64,000 nt of DNA from Devosia yakushimensis (GTDB taxonomy: Bacteria > Pseudomonadota > Alphaproteobacteria > Rhizobiales > Devosiaceae): NCBI RefSeq assembly GCF_030159855.1, contig NZ_BSNG01000001.1:620001-684000 (forward strand), given 5' to 3'. Below are positions 43,444-51,476 of the stretch, piece after piece (position 1 is the stretch's first letter; every line of letters begins with the position of its first letter). Made by a program: the position numbers and the translations under genes. The notes below the pieces were generated by a model that saw only the letters and a list, made by a program, of their open reading frames with translations, was not told the DNA's origin and made no database searches.

Positions 43444-44793
43444 ATGTTCTCGCTCGCCCGGCTATTCCGGCCCGGCGGCGTTTGGTTGTGCCTGGTTCTG
43501 GCAACGACATTCCCGGCGTTTGCGCAACCGGCCGCCGATCCGGGGATTGTCATCATCCGCGCTACAGGCGCGGATGCGGTCTTCGGCTTTACCTCGCCGA
43601 CGCCCGCGCTCAATCTTTATCTGACCAGTATCGGCGGTCTGGCCGAGAGTCTGCCCATTGTCCTGCCGGCCGGGGATTACCGGATTGAAATCGACGACCT
43701 CAGCGGGCTGGGCATGTCCCTCAAGGGTGCCGATTGCGCGGATGGCCGCGGCCATGGCGACGCGGGCAGCGTAAGCTTCAGGCTCGATGCGGGGGAGATG
43801 CTGGTCTGCACCTTTACCGTCGCCAGCGCCCCGGAGCGGGCCACGGAGTTGATCGAGAGCCTGGTTCCGGCGCGCGGCGATCTGATGCTGGCCAGCCTGC
43901 CGCCCAGCGAGGATCGTATCAACCGGCTCAAGGGATCCATAGCGGTGGCCGATTCTCCGCAGCGGTTCATGAATGCGCTGCCGGGCATTGTGGCTGGCAA
44001 GCCGATACCGCTGGCGGCTTCGCTGGGCGCCTTTGACAGGATTGTTGGCAATGAGCAGCGCAATCCCTGGGATATCTGGATGCGCGGCACGTTTGCATTG
44101 GCCAGCGAGCAGGGCGCGGCGGGGCGGTTCGGCGTTGCCGCGCTGGGCATGGACCGGCTGGTGAACGAGGACGTTCTCCTGGGCGGGTTCGTCCAGGCCG
44201 ATACCATGGTGCGGGAGTGGAACGATGCCTCGGCTTTGTCGCGCGGGGGCTGGATCGCCGGTGGCTATGCCACGGCGCGCGTGCTCGACAATGTTTATGT
44301 GGATGTGCTGGGCGGGGGTGGAACGTCGCTGGGGGTGACGCAAGCGCAGGGCGTGGCGGGACGGTTTGCCGCCGAGTCCTGGCTGCTGACGGCGGCCGTT
44401 TTGGGCCAGTGGCGCGCGGGGGACTGGACCTTCAGCCCCCAGGCGCGGCTCAGCTATTTCGACGAGAAAATCGCGCCCTATCTCGATGCCGGTGGCAATC
44501 TGGTGAGCGGGCAGGAATTGGGGCGGGGCCGGCTCGCCATTGGGCCGGGGCTCTCCTATCGGCTGACAACGCAGAACAATGTGGTCGTCAATACGGGCCT
44601 GCGGCTCAATACGACCGCCACTCTGATGAGCAGTTCGGGGGGATTTGAGGGGGTGAGTGGCCGGCTTGAGGGGACTGTGGAAATCATCCTGCCGGCCGGG
44701 GCGCGATGGAAGACGACGCTGGGCTATGGCGGCATCGGTACCGATAGCCGCATGTTCAATGCCAGCGGCACCTTGTCCGTGCCACTGCGCTAG
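43444..44793 (+). CDS. Outer-membrane autotransporter-like protein with a small passenger
   Basis: This 449-aa protein has a signal peptide (LVLATTFPAFAQ, cleavage near 28). Residues about 30-125 form a beta domain with a Cys pair (KGADCADGRG and GEMLVCTFTVAS) in the spacing of prealbumin-like surface domains. Residues about 185-449 form an autotransporter-type barrel (NPWDIWMRGTFAL, FGVAALGMDRLVNEDVLLGGF, then alternating beta strands) ending in aromatic-poor GTLSVPLR. The passenger is far smaller than in classical autotransporters. The ATG at 43444 gives the proper signal peptide. It is a single gene divergent from carB. Confidence 0.72.
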   Translation: MFSLARLFRPGGVWLCLVLATTFPAFAQPAADPGIVIIRATGADAVFGFTSPTPALNLYLTSIGGLAESLPIVLPAGDYRIEIDDLSGLGMSLKGADCADGRGHGDAGSVSFRLDAGEMLVCTFTVASAPERATELIESLVPARGDLMLASLPPSEDRINRLKGSIAVADSPQRFMNALPGIVAGKPIPLAASLGAFDRIVGNEQRNPWDIWMRGTFALASEQGAAGRFGVAALGMDRLVNEDVLLGGFVQADTMVREWNDASALSRGGWIAGGYATARVLDNVYVDVLGGGGTSLGVTQAQGVAGRFAAESWLLTAAVLGQWRAGDWTFSPQARLSYFDEKIAPYLDAGGNLVSGQELGRGRLAIGPGLSYRLTTQNNVVVNTGLRLNTTATLMSSSGGFEGVSGRLEGTVEIILPAGARWKTTLGYGGIGTDSRMFNASGTLSVPLR

Positions 44794-44849
44794 GCGCGGT
44801 TCTTCGATTGCATGTGCGACCAGCAAATTTGCACCATCTCCAAACACTA

Positions 44850-44939
44850 CCGTCGCTTCCTCGGGCTTGACCCAAGGGCCTTTCTCAACCCGGCACAAGC
44901 GGCGAGTGACCCTCGGGTCAAGCCGGAGTGAAGCGACGG
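44850..44939. repeat. Inverted repeat of the CTCGGG(C/T)TTGACCC family
   Basis: Perfect outer arms CCGTCGCTTC (44850-44859) and GAAGCGACGG (44930-44939) enclose imperfect CTCGGGCTTGACCC and GGGTCAAGCC parts. It lies between the convergent autotransporter and EAL genes and is the most diverged of the three copies of this family. Confidence 0.75.
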
Positions 44940-44988
44940 TGGGTGGGGTCAGAGGTGGGAGGATCACACCCGGTCCCCCGCTGCGGGG

Positions 44989-46575
44989 CTAGGGTGAGGC
45001 GCGCATGATCTCGGGGGCGCTGCCTTTTGTGGCCTTGTTTTGAGCATGGAAGGCGGCGAAGGCGGCGGCTGGAACAGGCTTGCCATAGAGCCAGCCTTGC
45101 CCGAATTCGACGCCCTGGGCGATCAGGCTATCGGCCTGCTCCTGGGTTTCGATGCCTTCGGCGACAGAAAAGAGCCCGAGGGTCTTGGCCATCGAGATGA
45201 TGTGCGGCGTCACCGAACTGGTGGCGCTGCCCCGGCCAATGGTGTCGATGAAGGATTTGTCGATCTTCAGAGCGTCCAGCGGGAGGTCCTGCAAATATTG
45301 CAGGCTCGAATAGCCGGTGCCGAAATCGTCGATGGCGACCGAATGCCCCATGGCGCGGGCTTTGGCCATGGTCGCCCGCGCGGCTTCGATATCGAGGAAA
45401 CCGCGTTCGGTTGCCTCGAGCCATATCTGCTGCGGCTTGATGCCCGCCGCACGCAGCTTTTCCTCGAGAAGCGGCAGCATGCGCCCGGTCTTGATGTCGT
45501 CGGCGGAGAAATTGATGGCGATGTGCAAGGAGCGGTCGGCCACCAGGGTCGGGCCGAGTTCGGCAATCACCGCGTCGATGACCTGATCGGTAATGGGCAG
45601 GATCAGCCGGCTTTCCTCGGCAAGCGGGATAAATAGATCGGGCCGGACCATGGTGCCGTCGGGGCGGCGCCAGCGGACGAGCGCTTCGGCGCCGACGCAG
45701 ATGCCGGATTTGAGCTCCATCAGCGGTTGATAGTGGACCACGAATTCCCGATGACGCACGGCCCGGGTCAGTTCGCCCAGGGGAGACAGGCGCCGGCGCG
45801 ACATCCAGACGACGACGCCAACGAGCAGGGCCGCGATAGCCATGCCCAGGGGCAGCAATATCAGCAATTGCCGCCAAAGATTGGCGAATATGGCGCCGCG
45901 CGGGCTGGCTGCCACGGCCAGCCAGCCATCGCGCCTGGCTATGGCGAAGATGGTATTGTCGTCCGCGCCGCTTCGGGGGGCGGCGAGAAGCGAGGCCAAT
46001 AGGGCGGGGTCGAGGGCGTGGCTTGCGCTGAGCACCGGACCGCCGTCATGGGCGATGGTGAGACCCGATCCCGTACTGTCGACGACATCGGTGAACCCTT
46101 GCGGGTCGATCAGGACCGTGTAGGCGCCGCGTTGCACGCCCATCATCGGCTGGCCGCCGCCCAACACATTGGAAATGAATGGGGCGGTGATGCCAAGGCC
46201 GTCCATTGTACGGAAATCGACGGACGCCGCTGCCGGTTGTGGCGTGGTAGGGCCCCATGACGTGCATTTTACCAGGCCCTGCTCGACATAGCCGATCTCC
46301 TTGATCGACCGGCTGGTGGTCAATCGCCGCATTTCGGCGATGTGGTCGGGGGAACAGGGGGCGAGGCCAGCGGCCCCGATTGCATCCAATGCTTCCGAAG
46401 CGTCCGCCAGGGTGGAGGTGGTGCGCGTGATCAGCCGATCGGCGAGTTCCCTCAGGCGGCCCTGTTCGGCGCCGAGCGCAAGCTGCCAGGACAGATAGGC
46501 CGCTGCGGCCAAGGGGATAGCCGCGCCGGCAATGGCCATGGCGATGCTCAGCAATACCACATGGCGCGACTTCAC
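44989..46575 (-). CDS. CSS-motif membrane sensor with EAL domain (c-di-GMP phosphodiesterase)
   Basis: This 528-aa inner-membrane protein has a first span (about residues 6-28), a periplasmic CSS domain with redox-type Cys (LAPCSPDHIAEM and GLVKCTSWG), a second span (about 225-247) and a cytoplasmic EAL domain. The EAL residues needed for c-di-GMP cleavage are present: GAEALVRW, AINFSADD, LEATERG, VAIDDFGTGYSSL, LKIDKSFI and AEGIETQEQ. The periplasmic thiol state probably controls activity. The GTG at 46575 is preferred because GAGGGA lies upstream; the ATG at 46599 lacks a ribosome binding site. Confidence 0.87.
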   Translation of the reverse strand: MKSRHVVLLSIAMAIAGAAIPLAAAAYLSWQLALGAEQGRLRELADRLITRTTSTLADASEALDAIGAAGLAPCSPDHIAEMRRLTTSRSIKEIGYVEQGLVKCTSWGPTTPQPAAASVDFRTMDGLGITAPFISNVLGGGQPMMGVQRGAYTVLIDPQGFTDVVDSTGSGLTIAHDGGPVLSASHALDPALLASLLAAPRSGADDNTIFAIARRDGWLAVAASPRGAIFANLWRQLLILLPLGMAIAALLVGVVVWMSRRRLSPLGELTRAVRHREFVVHYQPLMELKSGICVGAEALVRWRRPDGTMVRPDLFIPLAEESRLILPITDQVIDAVIAELGPTLVADRSLHIAINFSADDIKTGRMLPLLEEKLRAAGIKPQQIWLEATERGFLDIEAARATMAKARAMGHSVAIDDFGTGYSSLQYLQDLPLDALKIDKSFIDTIGRGSATSSVTPHIISMAKTLGLFSVAEGIETQEQADSLIAQGVEFGQGWLYGKPVPAAAFAAFHAQNKATKGSAPEIMRASP

Positions 46576-46753
46576 AGGCTGAGTCCCTCGCCGCCCCATG
46601 CGGCAGGGTATTTCACGGCGCAAGGCAGCCTGGTCAACGCCAGATCGGGGCGGTAGCTAACTTTTGGTAAGCCGGCATGGCGGCAGATCGATTGCCCTGG
46701 TTTCCGAATCCGACCTAACCTTGGAGAAACGATGCCCGGAATATCGCCATCCG

Positions 46754-47389
46754 ATGAATGATATGCCCAGCCCAGTCGAGATGCAGATCGACGCCATCGC
46801 CGCAGGCCTGCAACAGGCCGAGGCGGCAGGAGGCGAGGCCCTAACCGTCCGGCAGATCATTGCCCTTCTGGGCGATCAGTCGCACAGCTTCGTCATCCTG
46901 GTGTTCTGCGTGCTCAACATGCTCCCTGGGCCGCCCGGCTATGGCGGCACGATTGCCTGCGCCATCATCGCTTTTGCCGTCGCGATGATCGTGGGACGGC
47001 CGCCGGCACTGCCGCGCTTTATCAGCGACCGGCGGCTGTCGCCGAGGCTGGCGTCGCGCATGGTGCAGCAATTGCGCTGGTTCTCGAAATTGGTGGCGCG
47101 GTTTTCCGCACCACGGGTGGAATTTCTGGCCGCGGAACGGGGGCGGATGGCAGTCGGGTTCTCCATTCTGGTGCTCAGTATTCCGATGGTCATACCCATT
47201 CCCCTGATCAACGCCGTGCCCAATGTGGGCATTGCGGTAATCTGCTTGTCGCGGATCAATCGGGACGGCGCAGGCATGATCGTGGGCGCCATTATCGGGT
47301 TGATCGGGCTGACTATTGCGGGCCTGCTGATCTGGGGTGTCGTCTCGCTGGGTCTTGCGGCCGGCGATATAGTAGGGACAGGCGGATGA
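46754..47389 (+). CDS. ExoD-family exopolysaccharide protein
   Basis: This 211-aa membrane protein belongs to the ExoD family, whose founding member affects exopolysaccharide synthesis and alkaline tolerance in Sinorhizobium. It shows LTVRQIIALLGDQSHSFVILVFCVLNMLPGPPGYGG (about residues 33-68), then PPALPRFISDRRLS and late hydrophobic spans including SIPMVIPIPLINAVPNVGIAVICLS. There are about four to five spans. The start at 46754 has a weak ribosome binding site. Its stop overlaps the start of the next gene by ATGA at 47386. Confidence 0.85.
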   Translation: MNDMPSPVEMQIDAIAAGLQQAEAAGGEALTVRQIIALLGDQSHSFVILVFCVLNMLPGPPGYGGTIACAIIAFAVAMIVGRPPALPRFISDRRLSPRLASRMVQQLRWFSKLVARFSAPRVEFLAAERGRMAVGFSILVLSIPMVIPIPLINAVPNVGIAVICLSRINRDGAGMIVGAIIGLIGLTIAGLLIWGVVSLGLAAGDIVGTGG

Positions 47390-49071
47390 AATTTGCTCGC
47401 GCACTTGCCTGGTTCAACCGCTTTTCGACCGGCGGCATCATGCTGGGGCTGCTGTTCTTTGCGCTGTCGCTGACGCCATCGCTCATTCCCCGCAATTTCG
47501 TGGTGCAGGGGATTTTGACCGGCTGCGTTTTCGCGGCGGGCTATGGCATCGGTGTCTTTCTCGAATGGCTTTGGACCTTTCTCGAATTAAGCCTGCCCAA
47601 TGATGTCTGGGCGCGCAGGATCAAGCAGGGAATTACCTTGGCCTGTGCTGGTCTGGTGGTGGCGTTTTTGTGGTTCTCCACCGGGTGGCAGAATTCTATC
47701 CGGGCGGTGATGGGCGTCGAGCCGGTCGAGAGTATCCAGCCGCTCTGGGTGGCGGCCATTGCGATTGTGCCGGCTACGCTGCTGATCGGGATTGGTACGC
47801 TGATCGTGCAGGGGGTGCGCCTGGTGTCGGCCATGTTGCGCCGCATCATCCCGCGCCGTGTGGCCTTTGTCGGCGGCGTGCTGGTTGTCGGCCTGGTCGC
47901 GAGCCTTTTCGTCAATGGCGTGGTGATCCGCTGGGCGCTTTACACCGCCGATCGGTTCTATGCCGAATTCGACACCATAGCCGGGCGTGACGATCCGGCG
48001 CCAACCGATCCGTTGAAGTCGGGCAGTGCCGCGTCGCTGATCCCCTGGGATACGATCGGGCTGGATGCGCGGGTCTATGTGGAGTCCGGGCCGACTGCCG
48101 AGGAAATCTCGGCAATGATCGGGCGGCCTGCTGAGACGCCGCTGCGGGTCTATGTGGGCTTGCGATCGTCGGAAACCGTGCAGGAGCGGGCGGCCCTCGC
48201 GCTGGCCGAGATGCTGCGGGTGGGGGCGTTCGACCGGTCGGTGCTGGTGCTGATCATGCCGGTGGGCACGGGGTGGGTCGATCCGCCGGCGATCGACACA
48301 CTCGAAATCCTGCATGGTGGAGACGTTGCGAGCGTGGCGCTGCAATATTCGTATCTGACCAGTTGGCTGTCGCTGGTGGTCGAGCCGGATGTGGGCACAT
48401 CGGCGGCGCAGGCGCTGTTCAGCGCGGTCTATCATTACTGGACGGATTTGCCGAAGGAGACGCGGCCCAAGCTTTATCTGCATGGGCTGAGCCTGGGTGC
48501 CTATGCCTCGCAGGCCTCGGGCACGCTCTACGAGATTCTGGCCGATCCGTTCGATGGGGCGCTCTGGGCCGGACCGCCTTTTGCCAGCGCAACCTGGCGG
48601 ACGACGACAGCCAATCGCGACCCCAGCACGCCGGAATGGCTGCCGCGCTTCGAGGATGGCTCGATCATCCGCTTTACCAATCAGGGTAATGCGCTCGATA
48701 TTCCCGGGGCCCAATGGGGGCCGATCCGGCTGGTCTATTTGCAGTATCCGAGCGATCCCATCGTCTTTTTCGAGCCTGACGCCTTCTACCGCCCGCCGGA
48801 ATGGATCGAAGGCAAGCGGGCGCCCGATGTGTCGCCGCTGCTGAATTGGTATCCGGTGGTGACGTTCCTGCAATTGGCGCTCGATATGGCACTGGCCCAG
48901 ACGGCGCCGGTCGGCTTCGGCCATGTTTACGCACCGCAGGACTATTTTGACGGCTGGGTGGCGGTGACCGACCCGCCGGGCTGGACGGCAGAGGCCCTGG
49001 CCGCGTTGAAGGCAAGGCTGACGCGGCATGGCGACCGCGCATTGATCGGAGCCGGATGGTTCCGCGACTAG
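47386..49071 (+). CDS. Membrane-anchored alpha/beta hydrolase (Abhydrolase_9 type)
   Basis: This 561-aa protein has an N-terminal block of about four to five membrane spans (residues 10-200, with LSLTPSLIPRNFVVQGILTGCVFAAGYGIG) and a C-terminal alpha/beta hydrolase-like domain with the nucleophile elbow LHGLSLGAYAS (Ser369), VGTGWVDPPAIDTLEILHGGDVASVALQYSYLTSW and PVGFGHVYAPQDY near the end supplying a candidate His. This architecture fits the large bacterial membrane hydrolase family with a DUF-type N-terminus. The substrate is unknown, possibly a lipid or polymer. It is translationally coupled to exoD. Confidence 0.82.
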   Translation: MKFARALAWFNRFSTGGIMLGLLFFALSLTPSLIPRNFVVQGILTGCVFAAGYGIGVFLEWLWTFLELSLPNDVWARRIKQGITLACAGLVVAFLWFSTGWQNSIRAVMGVEPVESIQPLWVAAIAIVPATLLIGIGTLIVQGVRLVSAMLRRIIPRRVAFVGGVLVVGLVASLFVNGVVIRWALYTADRFYAEFDTIAGRDDPAPTDPLKSGSAASLIPWDTIGLDARVYVESGPTAEEISAMIGRPAETPLRVYVGLRSSETVQERAALALAEMLRVGAFDRSVLVLIMPVGTGWVDPPAIDTLEILHGGDVASVALQYSYLTSWLSLVVEPDVGTSAAQALFSAVYHYWTDLPKETRPKLYLHGLSLGAYASQASGTLYEILADPFDGALWAGPPFASATWRTTTANRDPSTPEWLPRFEDGSIIRFTNQGNALDIPGAQWGPIRLVYLQYPSDPIVFFEPDAFYRPPEWIEGKRAPDVSPLLNWYPVVTFLQLALDMALAQTAPVGFGHVYAPQDYFDGWVAVTDPPGWTAEALAALKARLTRHGDRALIGAGWFRD

Positions 49072-49129
49072 GTTCGGGCTTGCGCCGGGGCCGTGATCGA
49101 GTCAGCCTTGGGGTACGAGGAGACTGATC

Positions 49130-49402
49130 ATGTGCCGGAACATCAAGACCCTGTTCAATTTCGAGCCACCCGCCACACGCAACGAAATGCATGACGCTTC
49201 GCTGCAGTTCGTGCGCAAGATTTCGGGATATACTCATCCCTCCAAGACCAATGAGGCGGCGTTTCACGAAGCGGTCGAAGAGATCGAGAAGGTGGTCCGC
49301 AACCTGCTGAAATCGCTCGATACCGATGCGCCCGCCCGGGACCGGGAGGTGGTCGCGGCCAAGGCCCGGGAGCGGGCGAAACTGCGATACGGCACCGCCT
49401 GA
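49130..49402 (+). CDS. DUF2277 protein
   Basis: This 90-aa cytoplasmic protein starts MCRNIKTLFNFEPPATRNEMHDASLQFVRKISGY, the complete signature of the DUF2277 family, and continues with an acidic helical middle and a short RAKLRYGTA end. The family is widespread and uncharacterised. Its invariant N-terminal Cys-Arg-Asn-Ile is intact. It lies 58 bp after the membrane hydrolase gene and 72 bp before the DUF1328 gene. Confidence 0.9.
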   Translation: MCRNIKTLFNFEPPATRNEMHDASLQFVRKISGYTHPSKTNEAAFHEAVEEIEKVVRNLLKSLDTDAPARDREVVAAKARERAKLRYGTA

Positions 49403-49474
49403 CGCCGCATACAGGGCGGAACGGGCAGAGGAGCAGCGCGTTGACGACGGGAATACCTTCCCGAGGACATATCC

Positions 49475-49648
49475 ATGCTGCAATTGCTCATTCTTCTCGT
49501 CGTCATCGCCCTGGTCGCCGGCGCGCTCGGCTTTACTGGCATTGCGGCCGGTGCGGCGGCGCTGGCCAAGATCATTTTCTTCCTCATGCTGGCCGGCATC
49601 GCCATTATCCTCATCCTGGCGGTCATGGGCCTGGCTGTTCTGTTCTGA
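49475..49648 (+). CDS. DUF1328 (YtjA-like) small membrane protein
   Basis: This 57-aa protein is almost entirely hydrophobic: a first span (about residues 3-22), the small-residue turn TGIAAGAAALAK, and a second span (32-57). The central GFTGIAAGAAALAKIIFFL is the hallmark of the DUF1328/YtjA family of small inner-membrane proteins found throughout proteobacteria, often among stress genes. The ATG at 49475 follows CGAGGACATATCC. The stop at 49648 is 17 nt before the aldo-keto reductase start. Confidence 0.85.
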   Translation: MLQLLILLVVIALVAGALGFTGIAAGAAALAKIIFFLMLAGIAIILILAVMGLAVLF

Positions 49649-49665
49649 CCTGAAGGATTATCGAG

Positions 49666-50502
49666 ATGTCCGCTATTCCCGCGATAGAGCTCAATGACGG
49701 CAAGACCATCCCGCAATTGGGATTTGGCGTCTGGCAAATACCCAATGACGAGGTGGGCCGCGCCGTGGCCGAGGCGATTGGCGCCGGTTACCGGTCAATC
49801 GATACGGCGCAGGGCTATGGCAATGAGAAGGGCGTGGGGGCGGCCATCCGGGATAGCGGCATCGCGCGGAGTGATCTTTACATCACCTCCAAGCTGCGGA
49901 CGCGTGATCAGGGCTATGACGCGACGCTCAAGTCATTCATGGGCTCGCTGGACCGGCTGGGGCTCGACTATCTTGACCTGTTCCTGATCCACTGGCCGGT
50001 GCCGGCGCAGGACAAATATTCCGACACCTGGCGGGCTTTCGTGCAATTGCAGCGCGATGGCCGCATCCGCTCGATCGGGGTGTCCAATTTCCTGCCGGAG
50101 CATCTCGATCGCATTATCGGGGATAGCGGGGTCGCGCCCGCCGTCAATCAGATCGAGGTGCATCCCGAATTCCAGCAGCGTGACGTGCGGGCGTTGCACC
50201 GGCAGCACAATATCGCCATCGAAAGCTATAGCCCGCTGGGTAGCGGGGCGGCGCTCGACAACGAGACGATCGGCGCGATTGCCAGCAAGCACGGTAAGAG
50301 CCCGGCCCAGGCGATCATTCGCTGGCATTTGCAGGAGGGGTTGATCGTGATCCCCAAATCCACCCATGCCGATCGCATTCGCGCCAATATCGATGTGTTC
50401 GATTTCGAGCTGGATGCCGATGACATGGCCAGCATTGCAAAGCTGGACCGCCGCGACGGGAAAGTGGGCAGCGATCCGGCCACCAACAATGCCATCTGGT
50501 AG
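49666..50502 (+). CDS. Aldo-keto reductase (2,5-diketo-gluconate reductase type)
   Basis: This 278-aa NADPH-dependent reductase forms a TIM barrel. Catalytic Asp and Tyr are in SIDTAQGYGNE (about residues 45-55), Lys is in YITSKL, and His is in LFLIHWPVP. The NADPH-phosphate loop IPKSTHADRIRAN is near 230-242. The length fits the prokaryotic AKR5 group that reduces 2,5-diketogluconate or small aldehydes such as methylglyoxal. It is probably expressed with DUF1328 and possibly has a detoxification role. Confidence 0.88.
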   Translation: MSAIPAIELNDGKTIPQLGFGVWQIPNDEVGRAVAEAIGAGYRSIDTAQGYGNEKGVGAAIRDSGIARSDLYITSKLRTRDQGYDATLKSFMGSLDRLGLDYLDLFLIHWPVPAQDKYSDTWRAFVQLQRDGRIRSIGVSNFLPEHLDRIIGDSGVAPAVNQIEVHPEFQQRDVRALHRQHNIAIESYSPLGSGAALDNETIGAIASKHGKSPAQAIIRWHLQEGLIVIPKSTHADRIRANIDVFDFELDADDMASIAKLDRRDGKVGSDPATNNAIW

Positions 50503-50970
50503 CTAGAGCTTGAGCTTGAAGCCTTCGTGGCTTTTGGCGAAGCCCAGCTTTTCGTAGAAGCGGTGGGCGTCGAGGCGGATCTTGTTCGAGGTTAGTTGAA
50601 CCAGGCCGCAACCGGCTTCGCGGCAGCGCTCGATGGCCCATTTGACCATGGTGCTGCCATGGCCGCCGCCACGCAGGTCGCCGCGGATATGGACGTTTTC
50701 GAGCAGGCCCCGCTTCATGCCGAAATTGGGCAGGCCGGGTAGATAGCTGATCTGGAGGGTACCGACGACCTCACCATCCAGATCAGCGACGATCAGGCGA
50801 TGTTTGGGATCGGCGGCGATCTCGTCGAAGGCGGCGCGATAGCGTGGATCGTCCAGCGTTGCCGGATCCAGCGGTGGCGTATCGGTGCCGCGTGCATCGC
50901 CGGCATGGCTGAGCTGGATCATGGTGGGGATGTCCGCCGGGGTGGCGTCGCGGAAGGTCAGGTTGGTCAT
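50503..50970 (-). CDS. GNAT-family N-acetyltransferase
   Basis: This 155-aa acetyltransferase has the GNAT opening LTFRDATPADIPTMIQL, the core VVGTLQISYLPGL, the acetyl-CoA loop region VHIRGDLRGGGHGSTMVKWAIERCRE (about 95-120, with a Gly-rich turn in place of R/Q-x-x-G-x-G/A) and the C-terminal RLDAHRFYEKLGFAKSHEGFKL. The substrate is unknown. The ATG at 50970 has no strong ribosome binding site. It converges with the aldo-keto reductase (directly adjacent stops). Confidence 0.85.
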   Translation of the reverse strand: MTNLTFRDATPADIPTMIQLSHAGDARGTDTPPLDPATLDDPRYRAAFDEIAADPKHRLIVADLDGEVVGTLQISYLPGLPNFGMKRGLLENVHIRGDLRGGGHGSTMVKWAIERCREAGCGLVQLTSNKIRLDAHRFYEKLGFAKSHEGFKLKL

Positions 50971-51040
50971 GGGCGTCGCTTTAAGGAAAGGCGGCAGCAC
51001 ATGATCATCTGGCCAGCGCCATGGCAAGCCGGCGTTCTGG

Positions 51041-51364
51041 TCAGGCCATCAGTGGCGACTTGACCGCTGCGGCGATGATCGTATCGAGAAAACCGGGGAA
51101 ACGCTCCTCCAGGTCGGCACGACGCAGGGTGACGCGCCGTCGCGTGCCTTCGGGCGTGACGCTGACCACACCGGCTTCACGCAATTTGGCCAGGTGATAG
51201 GTGAGGTTGGTCTTGGAGGTCAGATCGTGAAACTGACCGCAGACCATGCCCACGTCTTCGCAGCGGGACAAATGACCGACAATGGCCAGCCGCGTCTCGT
51301 CGCCAAGGGCGGCGAGGACAGCTGGCATGGTGATCTGGTCGGCGTCTGGATGCGGCAGTGACAT
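51041..51364 (-). CDS. ArsR-type winged-helix regulator
   Basis: This 107-aa regulator has the ArsR-like core MPAVLAALGDETRLAIVGHLSRCEDVGMVCGQFHDLTSKTNLTYHLAKLREAGVVSVTPEGTRRRVTLRRADLEERFPG. Cysteines at residues about 34 and 41 do not form the usual CVC metal site, so it may sense something other than metal. It is divergent from an MFS efflux gene, and inverted TTGTCCA/TGGACAA sites lie between them. No strong ribosome binding site precedes the ATG at 51364. Confidence 0.85.
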   Translation of the reverse strand: MSLPHPDADQITMPAVLAALGDETRLAIVGHLSRCEDVGMVCGQFHDLTSKTNLTYHLAKLREAGVVSVTPEGTRRRVTLRRADLEERFPGFLDTIIAAAVKSPLMA

Positions 51365-51392
51365 GACGGATATGTAACGCCGGATGCTAGTT

Positions 51393-51465
51393 AGTTCAAT
51401 AAGTTTTGGACTAGTGGTTGACACAATGATCCGCGAGGTCCAATTGTCCAATAAATTTTGGACAA
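51393..51465. promoter_or_regulatory. Two ArsR-type operators between the regulator and MFS genes
   Basis: TTGTCCA and TGGACAA (51444-51450, 51459-51465) form a perfect 7-bp inverted repeat around an AT-rich centre, 12 bp before the MFS start. A second, imperfect copy (AGTTCAA...TTGGACT, 51393-51412) is nearer the regulator. Both share the core CCAATAAnTTTTGGAC, so one protein probably binds both. Confidence 0.75.
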
Positions 51466-51476
51466 GGACGCTTTTC

